The translations under genes and the position numbers were made by a program. This document shows, one piece after another, positions 26,046-34,831 of a stretch of 64,000 nt of DNA. The notes under the pieces are model-generated. The model saw only the letters and a program-made list of their open reading frames with translations, was not told the DNA's origin and ran no database searches. Position 1 is the stretch's first letter. Each line of letters begins with the position of its first letter. Where the stretch lies: NCBI GenBank assembly GCA_963836195.1, contig CAWIIX010000033.1, positions 806,001 through 870,000 on the forward strand, written 5' to 3'. The DNA is from Trebonia sp963836195. GTDB lineage: Bacteria > Actinomycetota > Actinomycetes > Streptosporangiales > Streptosporangiaceae.

Positions 26046-26226
26046 CAGGACGTGCTCGAAGGAGTCGAAAGGCTCGGCGCCGGCGTCGGGGAACAGCTCG
26101 AGGGAGCGGTAGGTGACGGTGATCGCGTCCGCGTGCCCCGAGGCGGCGATCGCCTGGTCGATGCGGGGCTTGGCCAGGTAGCAGGCGGGGCAGGCGAAGC
26201 CCGTCCCAGATGTCGATGTGCAGCAT
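26040..26226 (-). pseudogene. DsbA/FrnE-family oxidoreductase, N-terminal fragment
   Basis: From ATG 26226 the frame reads MLHIDIWDGFACPACYLAKP, with the Cys-Pro-Ala-Cys active site of FrnE-like DsbA proteins, then ITVTYRSLELFPDAG and SFEHVLHYQA before it runs into antisense LysR sequence. Only the first ~62 residues of a roughly 210-residue protein remain. It sits 44 bases downstream of the NmrA-like gene on the same strand, so it may once have been the second gene of that operon. Confidence 0.65.
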
Positions 26227-26270
26227 CGCCGGGTCGCCTTACCCGGCCAGGGCGGCGGCGATCGCGTCCG

Positions 26271-27092
26271 CTACCGGGGTGGTGGGCGGCCGGCCAGGCG
26301 GGATAGGTCGCCGGTGGTGAGGGCGAGCTCCCCGGCGGCAATGGAGGCGTCGATGCCGGCCATGAGGTGCGGGAGCGGGTCGGGCAGCCCGGCGCCGGAC
26401 AGCATTGCCGCGTACACCTCGCCGGTGACGGCATGGTAGGGAACGTGCCGCCCGGACTGCGTGCTGACCTCGGCGGCGAACTCGGCGAAGCTCCACGCGG
26501 TGTCGCCGGATAGCTCGTAGACGGTGTCCTCGTGGCCGCCGGAGGCCAGGACGGCGGCGGCCGCTGCGGCGTAGTCGGCGCGTGATGCCGAGGCGAGCCG
26601 GCCGTCGCCTGCGGCGCGGACCAGCGCGCCGCGCTCCAGCGCGGCCGGGATGTTCATCGTGGCCATCTCGTGGTACAGGCCGTTGCGCAGCAGACTGTAC
26701 GGGACCCCGGAGGCGCGGATGACGTCCTCGGTGGCGCGATGGTCGTCGTTGACCGGGCCGCCCTGGAGGCCGAGGACGCTGGTGTAGGCGAACAGCGCGA
26801 CGCCTGCCTTGACGGCGGCGCCGAGGACCGCCTTGTGCTGGGCGACCCGGTCCAGGTGCATCTCGCTACCCGAGATCAGCAGCACCCGGTCGCCGGCCCG
26901 CAGCAGCCCGTCGAACGACTCCGGGGAGTTGTAGTCCGCGACGGCGAGGGCGACTCCCCGGGCGGCGAGGTCGCCGGCCTTGGCGGGATCACGGACCACC
27001 GCGGTGACCTCGGAGGCCGGGACGGTGGCGAGCAGATGACCGATGACCAGGCGGCCGAGCTGGCCGCTGGCGCCGGTGACAATGACGCTCAC
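26271..27092 (-). CDS. NmrA-like NAD(P)-dependent quinone/oxidoreductase
   Basis: 273 residues from GTG 27092, which has AGGAG about seven bases upstream. The Rossmann motif VTGASGQLGRLVIGHLL, RDPAKAGDLAARGV and the SLLRNGLYHEMA segment match NmrA-like quinone oxidoreductase-2-type proteins, which lack the SDR catalytic Tyr-Lys. It is divergent from a TetR gene whose operator-like inverted repeat lies between them, a common arrangement in which the TetR protein represses the reductase until an electrophile appears. Confidence 0.88.
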   Translation of the reverse strand: MSVIVTGASGQLGRLVIGHLLATVPASEVTAVVRDPAKAGDLAARGVALAVADYNSPESFDGLLRAGDRVLLISGSEMHLDRVAQHKAVLGAAVKAGVALFAYTSVLGLQGGPVNDDHRATEDVIRASGVPYSLLRNGLYHEMATMNIPAALERGALVRAAGDGRLASASRADYAAAAAAVLASGGHEDTVYELSGDTAWSFAEFAAEVSTQSGRHVPYHAVTGEVYAAMLSGAGLPDPLPHLMAGIDASIAAGELALTTGDLSRLAGRPPPR

Positions 27093-27115
27093 GTGGGAAC
27101 TCCTAATTTGAGGTA

Positions 27116-27160
27116 CCATCAATTTATCTGGACAGTGGCGAGCCTAGCTTAAGTTGATGG
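27116..27160. promoter_or_regulatory. Inverted repeat in the NmrA/TetR divergent spacer
   Basis: CCATCAATTT (27116-27125) and AAGTTGATGG (27151-27160) are inverted with one mismatch and a 25-base gap. It lies in an AT-rich stretch between the divergent starts at 27092 and 27187. The position fits TetR control of both promoters; binding is inferred. Confidence 0.5.
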
Positions 27161-27186
27161 CATGTCAAGATAATGGGGTTGCCTGC

Positions 27187-27789
27187 ATGAGCAGCGGAGA
27201 GGGACTGGCCGGGGAACGGCCCCTGCGCGCGGACGCGCGCCGTAACGTAGAGAAAGTGATGGAGGCTGCGGCGGAGGCCTTCGCCCGGGACGGGCTTGAC
27301 GTTCCCCTGGAGGACATCGCCCGCAGCGCCGGCGTGCGCGCGGGCACCATCTACAACCGCTTCGGCGGCAGGGAGGGGCTGCTCGACGCGGTGGTCGCGG
27401 ACGTCGCGGCCGGCTGGCTGCGAGCGGTCATCGACCGCGCCGCCGGGCAGGGCACGGCATGGGGCCGGTTCGCCGCCTTCGTGCAGGGGATGTGCGAGGA
27501 GCAGGCCGCGGACCCCGTCTTCAACGACGTCTTCTCCCGCCGCTACCCGGACGCGCCCGACCTGCGGGCGGTCTGCGACCAGTCACTGGCCTTCGGCGCC
27601 GAGCTCATCCGCGACGCCCAGTCCTGCGGCACGCTCCGGACCGGCTTCTCCGCCGGCGACCTCGCGCGCATTTTCTCGGTCAACGCCTACCTCGTCCGCG
27701 ACCGCCCGGCAGGAGACGACGGCTGGCGCCGCACCCTCCAGTTCACTCTCGACGGACTTCGCGCCCAGCCTGACAGCACCACAGAGTGA
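27187..27789 (+). CDS. TetR family transcriptional regulator
   Basis: About 200 residues from ATG 27187; an upstream in-frame ATG at 27154 would overlap the operator region. The helix-turn-helix is LEDIARSAGVRAGTIYNRFG, followed by GREGLLDAVVADVA. The C-terminal ligand domain is helical with the common LIRDAQSCGTLRTGFS-type segment. It probably regulates the divergent NmrA-like gene. Confidence 0.9.
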   Translation: MSSGEGLAGERPLRADARRNVEKVMEAAAEAFARDGLDVPLEDIARSAGVRAGTIYNRFGGREGLLDAVVADVAAGWLRAVIDRAAGQGTAWGRFAAFVQGMCEEQAADPVFNDVFSRRYPDAPDLRAVCDQSLAFGAELIRDAQSCGTLRTGFSAGDLARIFSVNAYLVRDRPAGDDGWRRTLQFTLDGLRAQPDSTTE

Positions 27790-27855
27790 CGCGGGATGCC
27801 CGCCCGGACGCGGCCAGGCACTCCGGGTTCGCGCTGGGACCAGGTACGTCCAGAC

Positions 27856-27873
27856 GGGACCGTTCGAGATGAT
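27856..27873 (-). repeat. Copy 3 of dispersed intergenic repeat (reverse orientation)
   Basis: On the minus strand it reads ATCATCTCGAACGGTCCC, preceded by GTCAAACCC. It starts 10 bases after the GNAT stop at 27883, much as copy 2 follows the M50 stop. The core matches the 42258 copy except for three positions. Confidence 0.55.
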
Positions 27874-27882
27874 GGGTTTGAC

Positions 27883-28365
27883 TTATTTTTCCTGCGCGAG
27901 GGTGAGCGTGTAAAACGTATTGTCCCCGGTGCGGAAATAGTGGGCGAACGGCTCGGCGGGCACGAAGCCGCGACTGACGTACATCGCCCGCGCCGCCGTG
28001 AAGCCCGGCGTGGTCCCGGTCTCGAGCGACACCCGCTGGTATCCCCGCGACCGCGCCTCAGAAAGCAGGTGGTCGAGCACTGCCCGCCCCACGCCGCGCC
28101 CCCGGGCCTCGGCGGCGGTGTGCATCGACTTGATCTCTGCGTGCCCTGGGTCGAGCTCCTTGATCGCCCCCATGCCGAGGACCGTGCCGTCCGTGTCGCG
28201 ATAGGTGAAGAACGCGACGCCCGGCTGGGCCAGCGCATCGACGTCGAGCGCGAAGCTGTGCTCCGGCGGCGTTTCCGACAGGCAGAACGTCAGATGTCGT
28301 TCAAGCAGCGCCCGTACGTCCGCCTTGCGCGGGTCGTCCACGGCGATCTCAGTGGCAGTAGTCAC
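27883..28365 (-). CDS. GNAT family N-acetyltransferase
   Basis: 160 residues from GTG 28365. The acetyl-CoA loop is AEARGRGVGRAVLDHLL; SMHTAAEARG and YQRVSLETGTTPGFTAARAM with FVPAEPF near the end match the PhnO/YafP-like GNAT branch. No Shine-Dalgarno is visible, and a TACACT -10-like box ends six bases before the GTG, so the mRNA may be leaderless. Substrate unknown. Confidence 0.88.
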   Translation of the reverse strand: MTTATEIAVDDPRKADVRALLERHLTFCLSETPPEHSFALDVDALAQPGVAFFTYRDTDGTVLGMGAIKELDPGHAEIKSMHTAAEARGRGVGRAVLDHLLSEARSRGYQRVSLETGTTPGFTAARAMYVSRGFVPAEPFAHYFRTGDNTFYTLTLAQEK

Positions 28366-28444
28366 CGCAGAAGTGTAGTAAACCGCCCGTGGTGGACGTA
28401 AAGTCGCAGCCGATGGCCGATGGCACCCTGCTGCGGGCACCCTG

Positions 28445-28888
28445 ATGGCAGCCGAACTAGCCGAGCAGCCCGAGGTCCTCGGCCGCCTCGTCGCCCGCCA
28501 CACCGCCGACCGCGAGCAGGTGCGGGCCGTGCTGCCGAGCGCGCACGCGGGGACCGTTCTGCTCGCCCGAGGGTCGCCGGACAGCGTGGCCGTCTGCGGT
28601 CGTTACCTGATCGAGATGGCCTCCGGCCGGCCCGCCGGGCTGGCCGCGCCCAGCGTGCACCAGATACCAGGCCGACGTCGACTACACCGGCTACCTCAGG
28701 GCGTCCCGTTCGCGGTCTGCGGATCCGGCCCGAACGCGGAGCTTCCGCTGCCCGCCGGGCTCAGCGAGATCACCGCGCCGATCCTCGCCACCGTCCGCGG
28801 TCAGCAGTTCGCCCTCGCGTCGTCGCTGCGCCGGGGCCTGAACCCCGACGCGCCGGCTGGCCTGTCCAAGGTCACCGCGACGCACTAG
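28445..28888 (+). pseudogene. SIS-domain sugar isomerase (GlmS/AgaS-like), internally deleted
   Basis: The first 75 residues (AEQPEVLGRLVARHTADREQ, VLLARGSPDSVAVCGRYLIE, ASGRPAGLAAPSVH) match the start of a SIS-domain glucosamine-phosphate isomerase/deaminase-like protein, and the last 50 (CGSGPNAELPLPAGLSEITA, ILATVRGQQFALA, NPDAPAGLSKVT) match its C-terminus. Between them about 200 residues of SIS core are missing and the junction is frame-shifted: after SVH the correct frame would read TRYQADVDYTGYL. It is therefore inactive. It lies beside the ROK regulator and amino-sugar locus, where an intact copy would process glucosamine-6-phosphate. Confidence 0.75.
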
Positions 28889-28913
28889 TCCCGTCGTGTC
28901 CGATGGCCGCTCG

Positions 28914-30098
28914 TCACATCGCCGCGTGGCCGAGGGGACCGGAGGTGAGCTGGTTCCACGCCAGCGACGCCCCCTCGGCCAGGCAGCCGTCGACCACCAC
29001 GTCCGAGCCGAGCGCGCTGACCTTCACCTCCGGCCGCACCGGAGTCATGTCGCTCAGCGCCGACGTCACCGTCGCGGCGAAGCCGGGCGCCTGGCCGATT
29101 CCGCCCCCGAGCACGATCAGCTCGGGGTCGACCACGGTGATCACGCAGCAGATGGCCCGGGCGACCAGCCTGGCTTCCGCCGCGACGACCGCGACCGCCC
29201 GCTCGTCGCCGCGGGCGGCGGCGGCGAACACGCTGCGGGCCGACACCGCCCCCCGCATCCCGGCGGTGCGGGCGGCGCGGACGATGCCGGACGCGGCCGC
29301 GGCGGCCTCGAGCGGCCCCCGGCGCCTCGCCTCGCTGGACTCCTCGTCGGACAGCGGCATGAACGCGATCTCGCCCGCGACCCCGTGCACGCCGCGGTGC
29401 AGCCGGCCGCCGAGCACCAGCCCCATGCCGATGCCGGTGCCGACGTGCACGAAGGCGAAGCTCTCGCGGTCGCGCCCGTAGCCGTGGGTCCGCTCGGCCA
29501 GCGCCGCCGCGTCAACGTCGTTCTCAAGCGCCAGCGACGACCCGAACGCCTCGCGCAGGCCCACCAGCGCGGCCGGCCGGTCCCAGCCGGCCAGCCCCCC
29601 GGTCAGCGCGATCGCGTTGCGCTTCGGATCGTAGACGCCGGGAGTGCCGATCACGGTCTGCGTCACCGCCCGCCTGGACGTGCCCGCCCGGGCGCACAGG
29701 TCGTCCGCCAGCTCGACCAGCTCGGCCAGGCGGCCGCGGACGCTGGTCGCCCCGACCTTGCGGGAGTCCCTGATCCTGACCTCCCCGGCGAGGTCGGCGA
29801 CGGCGCCGCGCAGGTACTTCAGGCCGATGTCGAGGCCGAGCACGAACCCGGCCTCCGGCCTGACCTCGTACAGCTGGGCCGTGCGTCCGGGAACCCCGGT
29901 GCGCTGGCCCGCGATCCGCACCAGCCCGGCCCGCTCGACGTTCGCCAGCGCCAGCGACACCGTCGGCTTGGACAGCCCGGAGATGCGGGCCAGGTCGGCC
30001 CGCGAGCACGGCCCGAACGCGCGAATGTGGCCGAGCAGCAGCTGCTCATTCATCGCTCTGATGAGCGGGGGTCGCGCCGCCGACAGCTCGGTCGTCAC
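28914..30098 (-). CDS. ROK family transcriptional regulator (NagC/XylR-like)
   Basis: 394 residues. An N-terminal winged helix (CSRADLARISGLSKPTVSLA, ALANVERAGLVR) is joined to a ROK sugar-sensor domain with VLGLDIGLKYLRGAVADL and FVHVGTGIGMGLVLGGRL. The zinc motif C-x-C-G-x-x-G-C of many ROK proteins is absent. It is divergent from the sugar-use operon starting at 30193, and an inverted repeat in the shared spacer (30151-30169) overlaps the operon promoter, so it is probably the repressor, relieved by a sugar or sugar phosphate. Confidence 0.92.
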   Translation of the reverse strand: MTTELSAARPPLIRAMNEQLLLGHIRAFGPCSRADLARISGLSKPTVSLALANVERAGLVRIAGQRTGVPGRTAQLYEVRPEAGFVLGLDIGLKYLRGAVADLAGEVRIRDSRKVGATSVRGRLAELVELADDLCARAGTSRRAVTQTVIGTPGVYDPKRNAIALTGGLAGWDRPAALVGLREAFGSSLALENDVDAAALAERTHGYGRDRESFAFVHVGTGIGMGLVLGGRLHRGVHGVAGEIAFMPLSDEESSEARRRGPLEAAAAASGIVRAARTAGMRGAVSARSVFAAAARGDERAVAVVAAEARLVARAICCVITVVDPELIVLGGGIGQAPGFAATVTSALSDMTPVRPEVKVSALGSDVVVDGCLAEGASLAWNQLTSGPLGHAAM

Positions 30099-30135
30099 AG
30101 TCGCCTCCGTTACATGACGGTAACCGCCAAGGACC

Positions 30136-30169
30136 TTGCGTCCCGGGTTAGTTAGGTTACTATCCTAAC
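30136..30169 (+). promoter_or_regulatory. Promoter with overlapping inverted-repeat operator for the saccharide operon
   Basis: TTGCGT (30136-30141), 16 bases, then TACTAT (30158-30163) is a reasonable -35/-10 pair. GTTAGG-N7-CCTAAC (30151-30156 and 30164-30169) surrounds the -10 box, and a further half-match GGTTA / AACC extends the symmetry. A ROK repressor bound here would block the polymerase. The start codon of the ROK kinase is 24 bases downstream of the operator. Confidence 0.6.
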
Positions 30170-30192
30170 AACCTGCGAAATGGTAGATATAC

Positions 30193-31170
30193 ATGGACTT
30201 CCTCCCAATGAGGTCACAGCCTAGCGAGACCTCCCCGCCGCCCCCGGTCGTGCTTGGCATCGACTACGGCGGCACCAAGATCGCGACTGCGGTCTGCGAC
30301 CTGTCGGGCCGGCGGCTGGCGACGCGCGTCATCGACGCCGAGCCCGAAGGCGGCGCCCGCGCGGCCTTCGACCGCGGTGTCCGCGCCGCCCGGGCCCTGC
30401 TGGCCGAGACCGCGATCGACCGGCCGCTGGCCGGCGTGGGCGTCTCCACGTTCGGCATCCCGTCAGAAGACGGCGTGGCGCTCGCCCCCGCCATCGACGG
30501 CTGGGAGGACCTCGCGATGGGGCGCGATCTGCGCGAGGCGTTCGAAGGGACGCCGGTCACGATGGCGACCGACGTCAAGGCGGCCGCGCTGGCCGAGGCG
30601 CGCTGGGGGGCGCTGGCCGGCGTCGACCCCGGGGTGTACTTGAACCTCGGCACCGGGCTGGCGGCGGCGATCGTCGCCGGCGGCCGGGTGCTGGCGGGCG
30701 CGAACGGGGCGGCCGGGGAGATCGGCTACAACCTCCGGCGGCTATCCGACGTCGGTTACGCCGGCTACGTGCCGCTGGAGGAGGCGGTCAGCGGCCGGGC
30801 GCTGGCCCGGCTGGCCGGGCGGCCCGCCGCCGAGGCGTTCGCGGCCGAGGAGGGCACCTCGCTCGCGGCCGTGGCCGACACGTTCATCACCGAGCTCGCC
30901 TTCCACGTGGTGAACCTCGCCATCTGCATCGACCCGGTCAGGATCGCCGTCGGCGGCGGCATGACCAGATCCTGGGGCCGGATCCGGCCGCAGCTCGATG
31001 CGGCCCTTAACTCGGCCGCTCCCTACCGGCCCGAGCTGGTACTGGCCGACTTCCCCTTCGACGCGCCCCTGATGGGGGCGCTCGCACTAGCCGTGGACGC
31101 AATTGAAGCAGCTCAGGCGGACGACGGTGTCACGCACAACATGCACACACGCGAAGGACTAACGCTATGA
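30193..31170 (+). CDS. ROK family sugar kinase
   Basis: 325 residues. The ATP-binding phosphate-1 motif is VVLGIDYGGTKIATAVCDL; DVKAAALAEARWG and YLNLGTGLAAAIVAGG follow as the phosphate-2/connect regions. The usual G-E-x-G-H metal His is replaced (GEIGYNLRR) and the Cys-rich zinc motif is missing, which places it in a divergent ROK subgroup. It overlaps the binding-protein gene by ATGA (31167-31170). It probably phosphorylates glucose or an amino sugar released from imported oligosaccharides. Confidence 0.88.
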   Translation: MDFLPMRSQPSETSPPPPVVLGIDYGGTKIATAVCDLSGRRLATRVIDAEPEGGARAAFDRGVRAARALLAETAIDRPLAGVGVSTFGIPSEDGVALAPAIDGWEDLAMGRDLREAFEGTPVTMATDVKAAALAEARWGALAGVDPGVYLNLGTGLAAAIVAGGRVLAGANGAAGEIGYNLRRLSDVGYAGYVPLEEAVSGRALARLAGRPAAEAFAAEEGTSLAAVADTFITELAFHVVNLAICIDPVRIAVGGGMTRSWGRIRPQLDAALNSAAPYRPELVLADFPFDAPLMGALALAVDAIEAAQADDGVTHNMHTREGLTL

Positions 31171-32849
31171 GACGACTCATCAAGGCAGGGACGATGCTCG
31201 CCGCGGTCACGCTCGCCGGGGCGCTGGCCGCCTGCTCGGCAGGCGCGGGCTCAGGCGGGTCAAGCGGCGGCGGCACCGCCGCCAAGACCGCCACCCTGAC
31301 GATCTCGAACGAGAACGGCGCCCTCTGGACCTGCGACTTCAGCCCGTTCAACGGCTCCGACACGCTGCTGTCGGTCGGGTTCGTCTACGAGACGCTCGAC
31401 TACGTCAACCCGCTGCAGGACGGCAAGGTCACGCCCATGCTCGCGTCCTCCTACAGCTGGGGCGCGGGGGACAAGTCGCTCACGTTCACAATCCGCTCGG
31501 GCGTCAAGTTCAGCAACGGCACCCCGCTGACCGCCAACGACGTGGCGTACACGTTCAACCTGCTCAAGAAGTACCCGGCCCTCGACCTCCCCGGCGTCTG
31601 GTCGGTCCTGTCCAGCGTCACCGCGACCGGCACCGACCAGGTCACGATGGACTTCAGCGCCCCCGCCGTGCCGTGGTTCTACTACATCGCCGACCAGGTG
31701 CCGATCGTGTCCCAGGCCATCTGGTCGAAGGTCGCCAACCCGGTCGCCTACCCCGACACCCACCCGGTCGGCACCGGCCCCTACGAGGTGAACCCCTGCA
31801 CCTCCGCCAACATCACCTACACCGCCAACCCGAACTACTGGCAGGCCGGCGAGCCGAAGGTCAAGAAGATCGAGTACCCGGCGTTCACCAGCAACAACAC
31901 CGCCAACGACGAGCTCGCCAACGGCCAGGCCCAGTGGGGAGCGCAGTACATCCCGAGCATCGGGTCGTTCTACACCGCGAAGAGCCCGGACTTCCACTAC
32001 TGGTTCCCGCCGACGGTGAACGTGTCGATCGTGCCGAACCTGACCAACCCGCTGCTGAGCAACCCGAAGGTGCGCCAGGCCATCTCGTACGCGATCAACC
32101 GGTCGCGGGTCTCCTCCCTCGGCGAGTCCGGCTACGAGCCCCCGGCCAACCAGACCGGCATCGTCACCCCGACGTTCTCCAGCACCGAGGACAGCTCGCT
32201 GGTCGCGCAGATCGGCAACTCGTACGACCCGGCCAAGGCGAAGTCGCTCCTGGAGCAGGCCGGCTACAAGATGAACTCGGCCGGCGTCATGACCAACGCC
32301 AAGGGCCAGCAGCTCTCGTTCACGGTCATCAACATCGGCGACTACTCCGACTGGGTCGCGGACATGCAGGTCATCGCCCAGGACCTCAAGGCCGTCGGGA
32401 TCATCGTGACCCCGGACAACCTCACCAACACCGACTTCGACGCCGATCTGTACTACGGCAAGTACCAACTCGCCTTCTACGACCAGCAGACGTTCGGCCC
32501 GAGCCCGTACTACGAGCTCAACAACTGGCTGAACTCGGCCGACACCGCCCCCGTCGGCAAGGTGGCGGCCACCAACTACGAGCGCTACAGCAGCGCGTCG
32601 ACCGAGGCCCTGCTCAACGCCTACGCCGCCACCACCTCGACCGCGACCCAGCAGTCGATCATGAACCAGATCCAGCAGGTCATGGTCACCGATGTGCCGA
32701 TCATCCCGGTGGTCGAGGCGGTCGACTGGTACCAGTACGACACCGCGTCCTTCAGCGGGTGGCCGACCGCCTCCGACCCGTACGCCCAGCCGTCCGCGTA
32801 CGCGTACCCGGACATGGAGCAGGTGCTGCTGCACCTGCAGCCCAAGTAG
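31167..32849 (+). CDS. ABC transporter substrate-binding lipoprotein, family 5 (oligosaccharide type)
   Basis: 560 residues with a lipoprotein signal ending LAAC, then a Gly/Ser linker. The family-5 fold is recognisable from LTFTIRSGVKFSNGTPLTAN and VRQAISYAINRSRVS. Family-5 binding proteins transport peptides, but a subset binds cello- and xylo-oligosaccharides; the operon partners (sugar kinases, GH4, GH9) favour sugar here. Translation is coupled to the kinase gene by a four-base overlap. Confidence 0.92.
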   Translation: MRRLIKAGTMLAAVTLAGALAACSAGAGSGGSSGGGTAAKTATLTISNENGALWTCDFSPFNGSDTLLSVGFVYETLDYVNPLQDGKVTPMLASSYSWGAGDKSLTFTIRSGVKFSNGTPLTANDVAYTFNLLKKYPALDLPGVWSVLSSVTATGTDQVTMDFSAPAVPWFYYIADQVPIVSQAIWSKVANPVAYPDTHPVGTGPYEVNPCTSANITYTANPNYWQAGEPKVKKIEYPAFTSNNTANDELANGQAQWGAQYIPSIGSFYTAKSPDFHYWFPPTVNVSIVPNLTNPLLSNPKVRQAISYAINRSRVSSLGESGYEPPANQTGIVTPTFSSTEDSSLVAQIGNSYDPAKAKSLLEQAGYKMNSAGVMTNAKGQQLSFTVINIGDYSDWVADMQVIAQDLKAVGIIVTPDNLTNTDFDADLYYGKYQLAFYDQQTFGPSPYYELNNWLNSADTAPVGKVAATNYERYSSASTEALLNAYAATTSTATQQSIMNQIQQVMVTDVPIIPVVEAVDWYQYDTASFSGWPTASDPYAQPSAYAYPDMEQVLLHLQPK

Positions 32850-32865
32850 GCCTGGATCTGTATAG

Positions 32866-33852
32866 ATGAGATACGTGTTGCGCCGCCTGGGGTTCTTTCT
32901 CCTGACGCTCTGGGCGGCGCTGACATTCAACTTCCTGCTACCGCGGCTGATGCCCGGGAACCCGGCCCTGGCCATGCTGGGCAAGTTCCACGGGAACCTC
33001 ACCCCGCAGTCGCTGAACGCGCTGGAGATCCTCTTCGGGGTTAACACCCACAAGAGCCTGCCAGTCCAGTACGTCGACTACCTGCACCAGATCGTGACCG
33101 GGAACTTCGGGACGTCCCTCGACTTCTACCCGGCCTCGGTCGACTCGGTGATCAGCAGCGCGATCTGGTGGACGCTTGGCCTGGTCGGGATCACCACCGT
33201 GCTCGCGTTCGTCCTCGGCACCGGGCTCGGCATCGTCGCCGCCTGGCGCCGGGGCGGACGGCTGGACAGCGTGCTGCCGCCGGTGTTCGTGATCGCCTCG
33301 GCCGTTCCCTACTTCTGGGTCGGCATGGTGCTGGTGCTGGTCTTCGGCATCAACCTGCACTGGCTGCCCTACGTGGACGGCTACTACGTGGCGACCGACA
33401 CCCCGGGGCTGAACCTGACGTTCTTCCAGGACGTGCTCTCGCACGCCCTCCTGCCCGCGCTTTCGCTGCTGATCACCACGATCGGCACCTGGATCCTGAC
33501 CATGCGCAACACGATGATCACCACGCTGGCCGAGGACTACGTGCGGATGGCCCGGGCCAAGGGCCTGCCTGGCTGGCGGGTCATGATCGACTACGCCGCT
33601 CGCAACGCGATCCTGCCCAACCTCACCGGCTTCGCGATGTCGCTCGGGTTCGTGGTCAGCGGCGCGATCTTGATCGAGTACGTCTTCAACTACCCCGGGG
33701 TCGGGTTCATGCTGCTCCAGGCGGTGCAGGGCGAGGACTACCCGCTGATGCAGGCGCTGTTCCTCCTCATCACCGTCGCGGTGCTGGTCGCGATCCTGAT
33801 CGCCGACCTGGCGACCGCACTGCTCGACCCGCGCACCAGGGAGGCGAGGTGA
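32866..33852 (+). CDS. ABC transporter permease, DppB type
   Basis: 328 residues, six membrane helices. It starts MRYVLRRLGFFLLTLWAALT with PRLMPGNPA, the DppB N-terminal pattern, and carries the coupling loop DYVRMARAKGLPGWRVMIDY. The gene starts 16 bases after the binding-protein stop and ends one base before the next permease start codon. Confidence 0.92.
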   Translation: MRYVLRRLGFFLLTLWAALTFNFLLPRLMPGNPALAMLGKFHGNLTPQSLNALEILFGVNTHKSLPVQYVDYLHQIVTGNFGTSLDFYPASVDSVISSAIWWTLGLVGITTVLAFVLGTGLGIVAAWRRGGRLDSVLPPVFVIASAVPYFWVGMVLVLVFGINLHWLPYVDGYYVATDTPGLNLTFFQDVLSHALLPALSLLITTIGTWILTMRNTMITTLAEDYVRMARAKGLPGWRVMIDYAARNAILPNLTGFAMSLGFVVSGAILIEYVFNYPGVGFMLLQAVQGEDYPLMQALFLLITVAVLVAILIADLATALLDPRTREAR

Positions 33853-33853
33853 C

Positions 33854-34831
33854 ATGGCCGTTCAGGCAACAGCAGTACAGAACCGGCGGCTGCCGAGCAG
33901 CCAGGCGCTGAGCCGGATCGGCCGCGCGGTGCGGTCGAACCGGAAGGCGACCGCAGGCGCCATCCTGCTCGGCTTCTTCATCCTGGTCGCCCTCTTCCCT
34001 GGCGTGATCGCGCACGACAGCCCGACCCTCGACGCCTATCAGCCGCACCTGGGCCTGACGTCCGCCCACCTGCTCGGCACCACCGCCTACGGGCAGGACA
34101 TGTGGGCCCAGCTGGTCTGGGGGACCAGGAACGTCATGACCATCGCGGTCATCGTCGGGCTGGCCACGACCGCGATCGCGGTGCTGGTCGGCGTCGCCGC
34201 CGCCTACCTCGGCGGCCTGTGGGACGGCTCGCTCAGCGTCATCACCGACGTGCTGCTCGTCATCCCGCTGTTCCCGCTGCTGATCGTGATCGCGGGCTAC
34301 GCGCACGGCGGCGGCACGCTCGTGCTGATCGTCGTCATCACCGCCACCAGCTGGTCCTACACCGCCCGGCAACTCCGGGCGCAGGCGCTCACGCTGCGCA
34401 GCCGGGACTTCCTGGAGGCGGCCCGGGTCCGCGGCGAGCGGAAGATCTACATCATCGTGGTGGAGGTCATCCCCACGATGACCTCGCTCATCGTGGCCAG
34501 CTTCCTCACCAACGCCCTGTACGCGGTGCTGTTCGCCTCCAGCCTGCAGTTCATCGGCCTCGGCGACCCGAACACGGTCAGCTGGGGGACGATGCTCTAC
34601 TGGGCCGAGAACAACGCGGCCCTGCAGACCGGCCAGGCCATGTGGGCGCTGGCGCCGGGCGCCTGCATCGCCGCCCTCGGCGCCGCCTTCGCCCTGCTTA
34701 ACTACGCCTTCGACGAGATCGGAAACCCGGCCCTGCGCCCGGTCAGACGGCGTTCGCTCAAACCGCGGCCGGCCAGGCAACGGCCGGTCCAGCAGCCATC
34801 TGTCGAACAAGGGGAGCGCCATGCTGCTTGA
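33854..34831 (+). CDS. ABC transporter permease, DppC type
   Basis: 325 residues. The HLLGTTAYGQDMWAQLVWG segment corresponds to the LGTD-x-x-GRD region of DppC, with the coupling loop RDFLEAARVRGERKIYIIVV. Membrane helices continue to about residue 285, after which a basic tail (RRRSLKPRPARQRP) overlaps the first ATPase gene by 11 bases. Confidence 0.9.
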   Translation: MAVQATAVQNRRLPSSQALSRIGRAVRSNRKATAGAILLGFFILVALFPGVIAHDSPTLDAYQPHLGLTSAHLLGTTAYGQDMWAQLVWGTRNVMTIAVIVGLATTAIAVLVGVAAAYLGGLWDGSLSVITDVLLVIPLFPLLIVIAGYAHGGGTLVLIVVITATSWSYTARQLRAQALTLRSRDFLEAARVRGERKIYIIVVEVIPTMTSLIVASFLTNALYAVLFASSLQFIGLGDPNTVSWGTMLYWAENNAALQTGQAMWALAPGACIAALGAAFALLNYAFDEIGNPALRPVRRRSLKPRPARQRPVQQPSVEQGERHAA

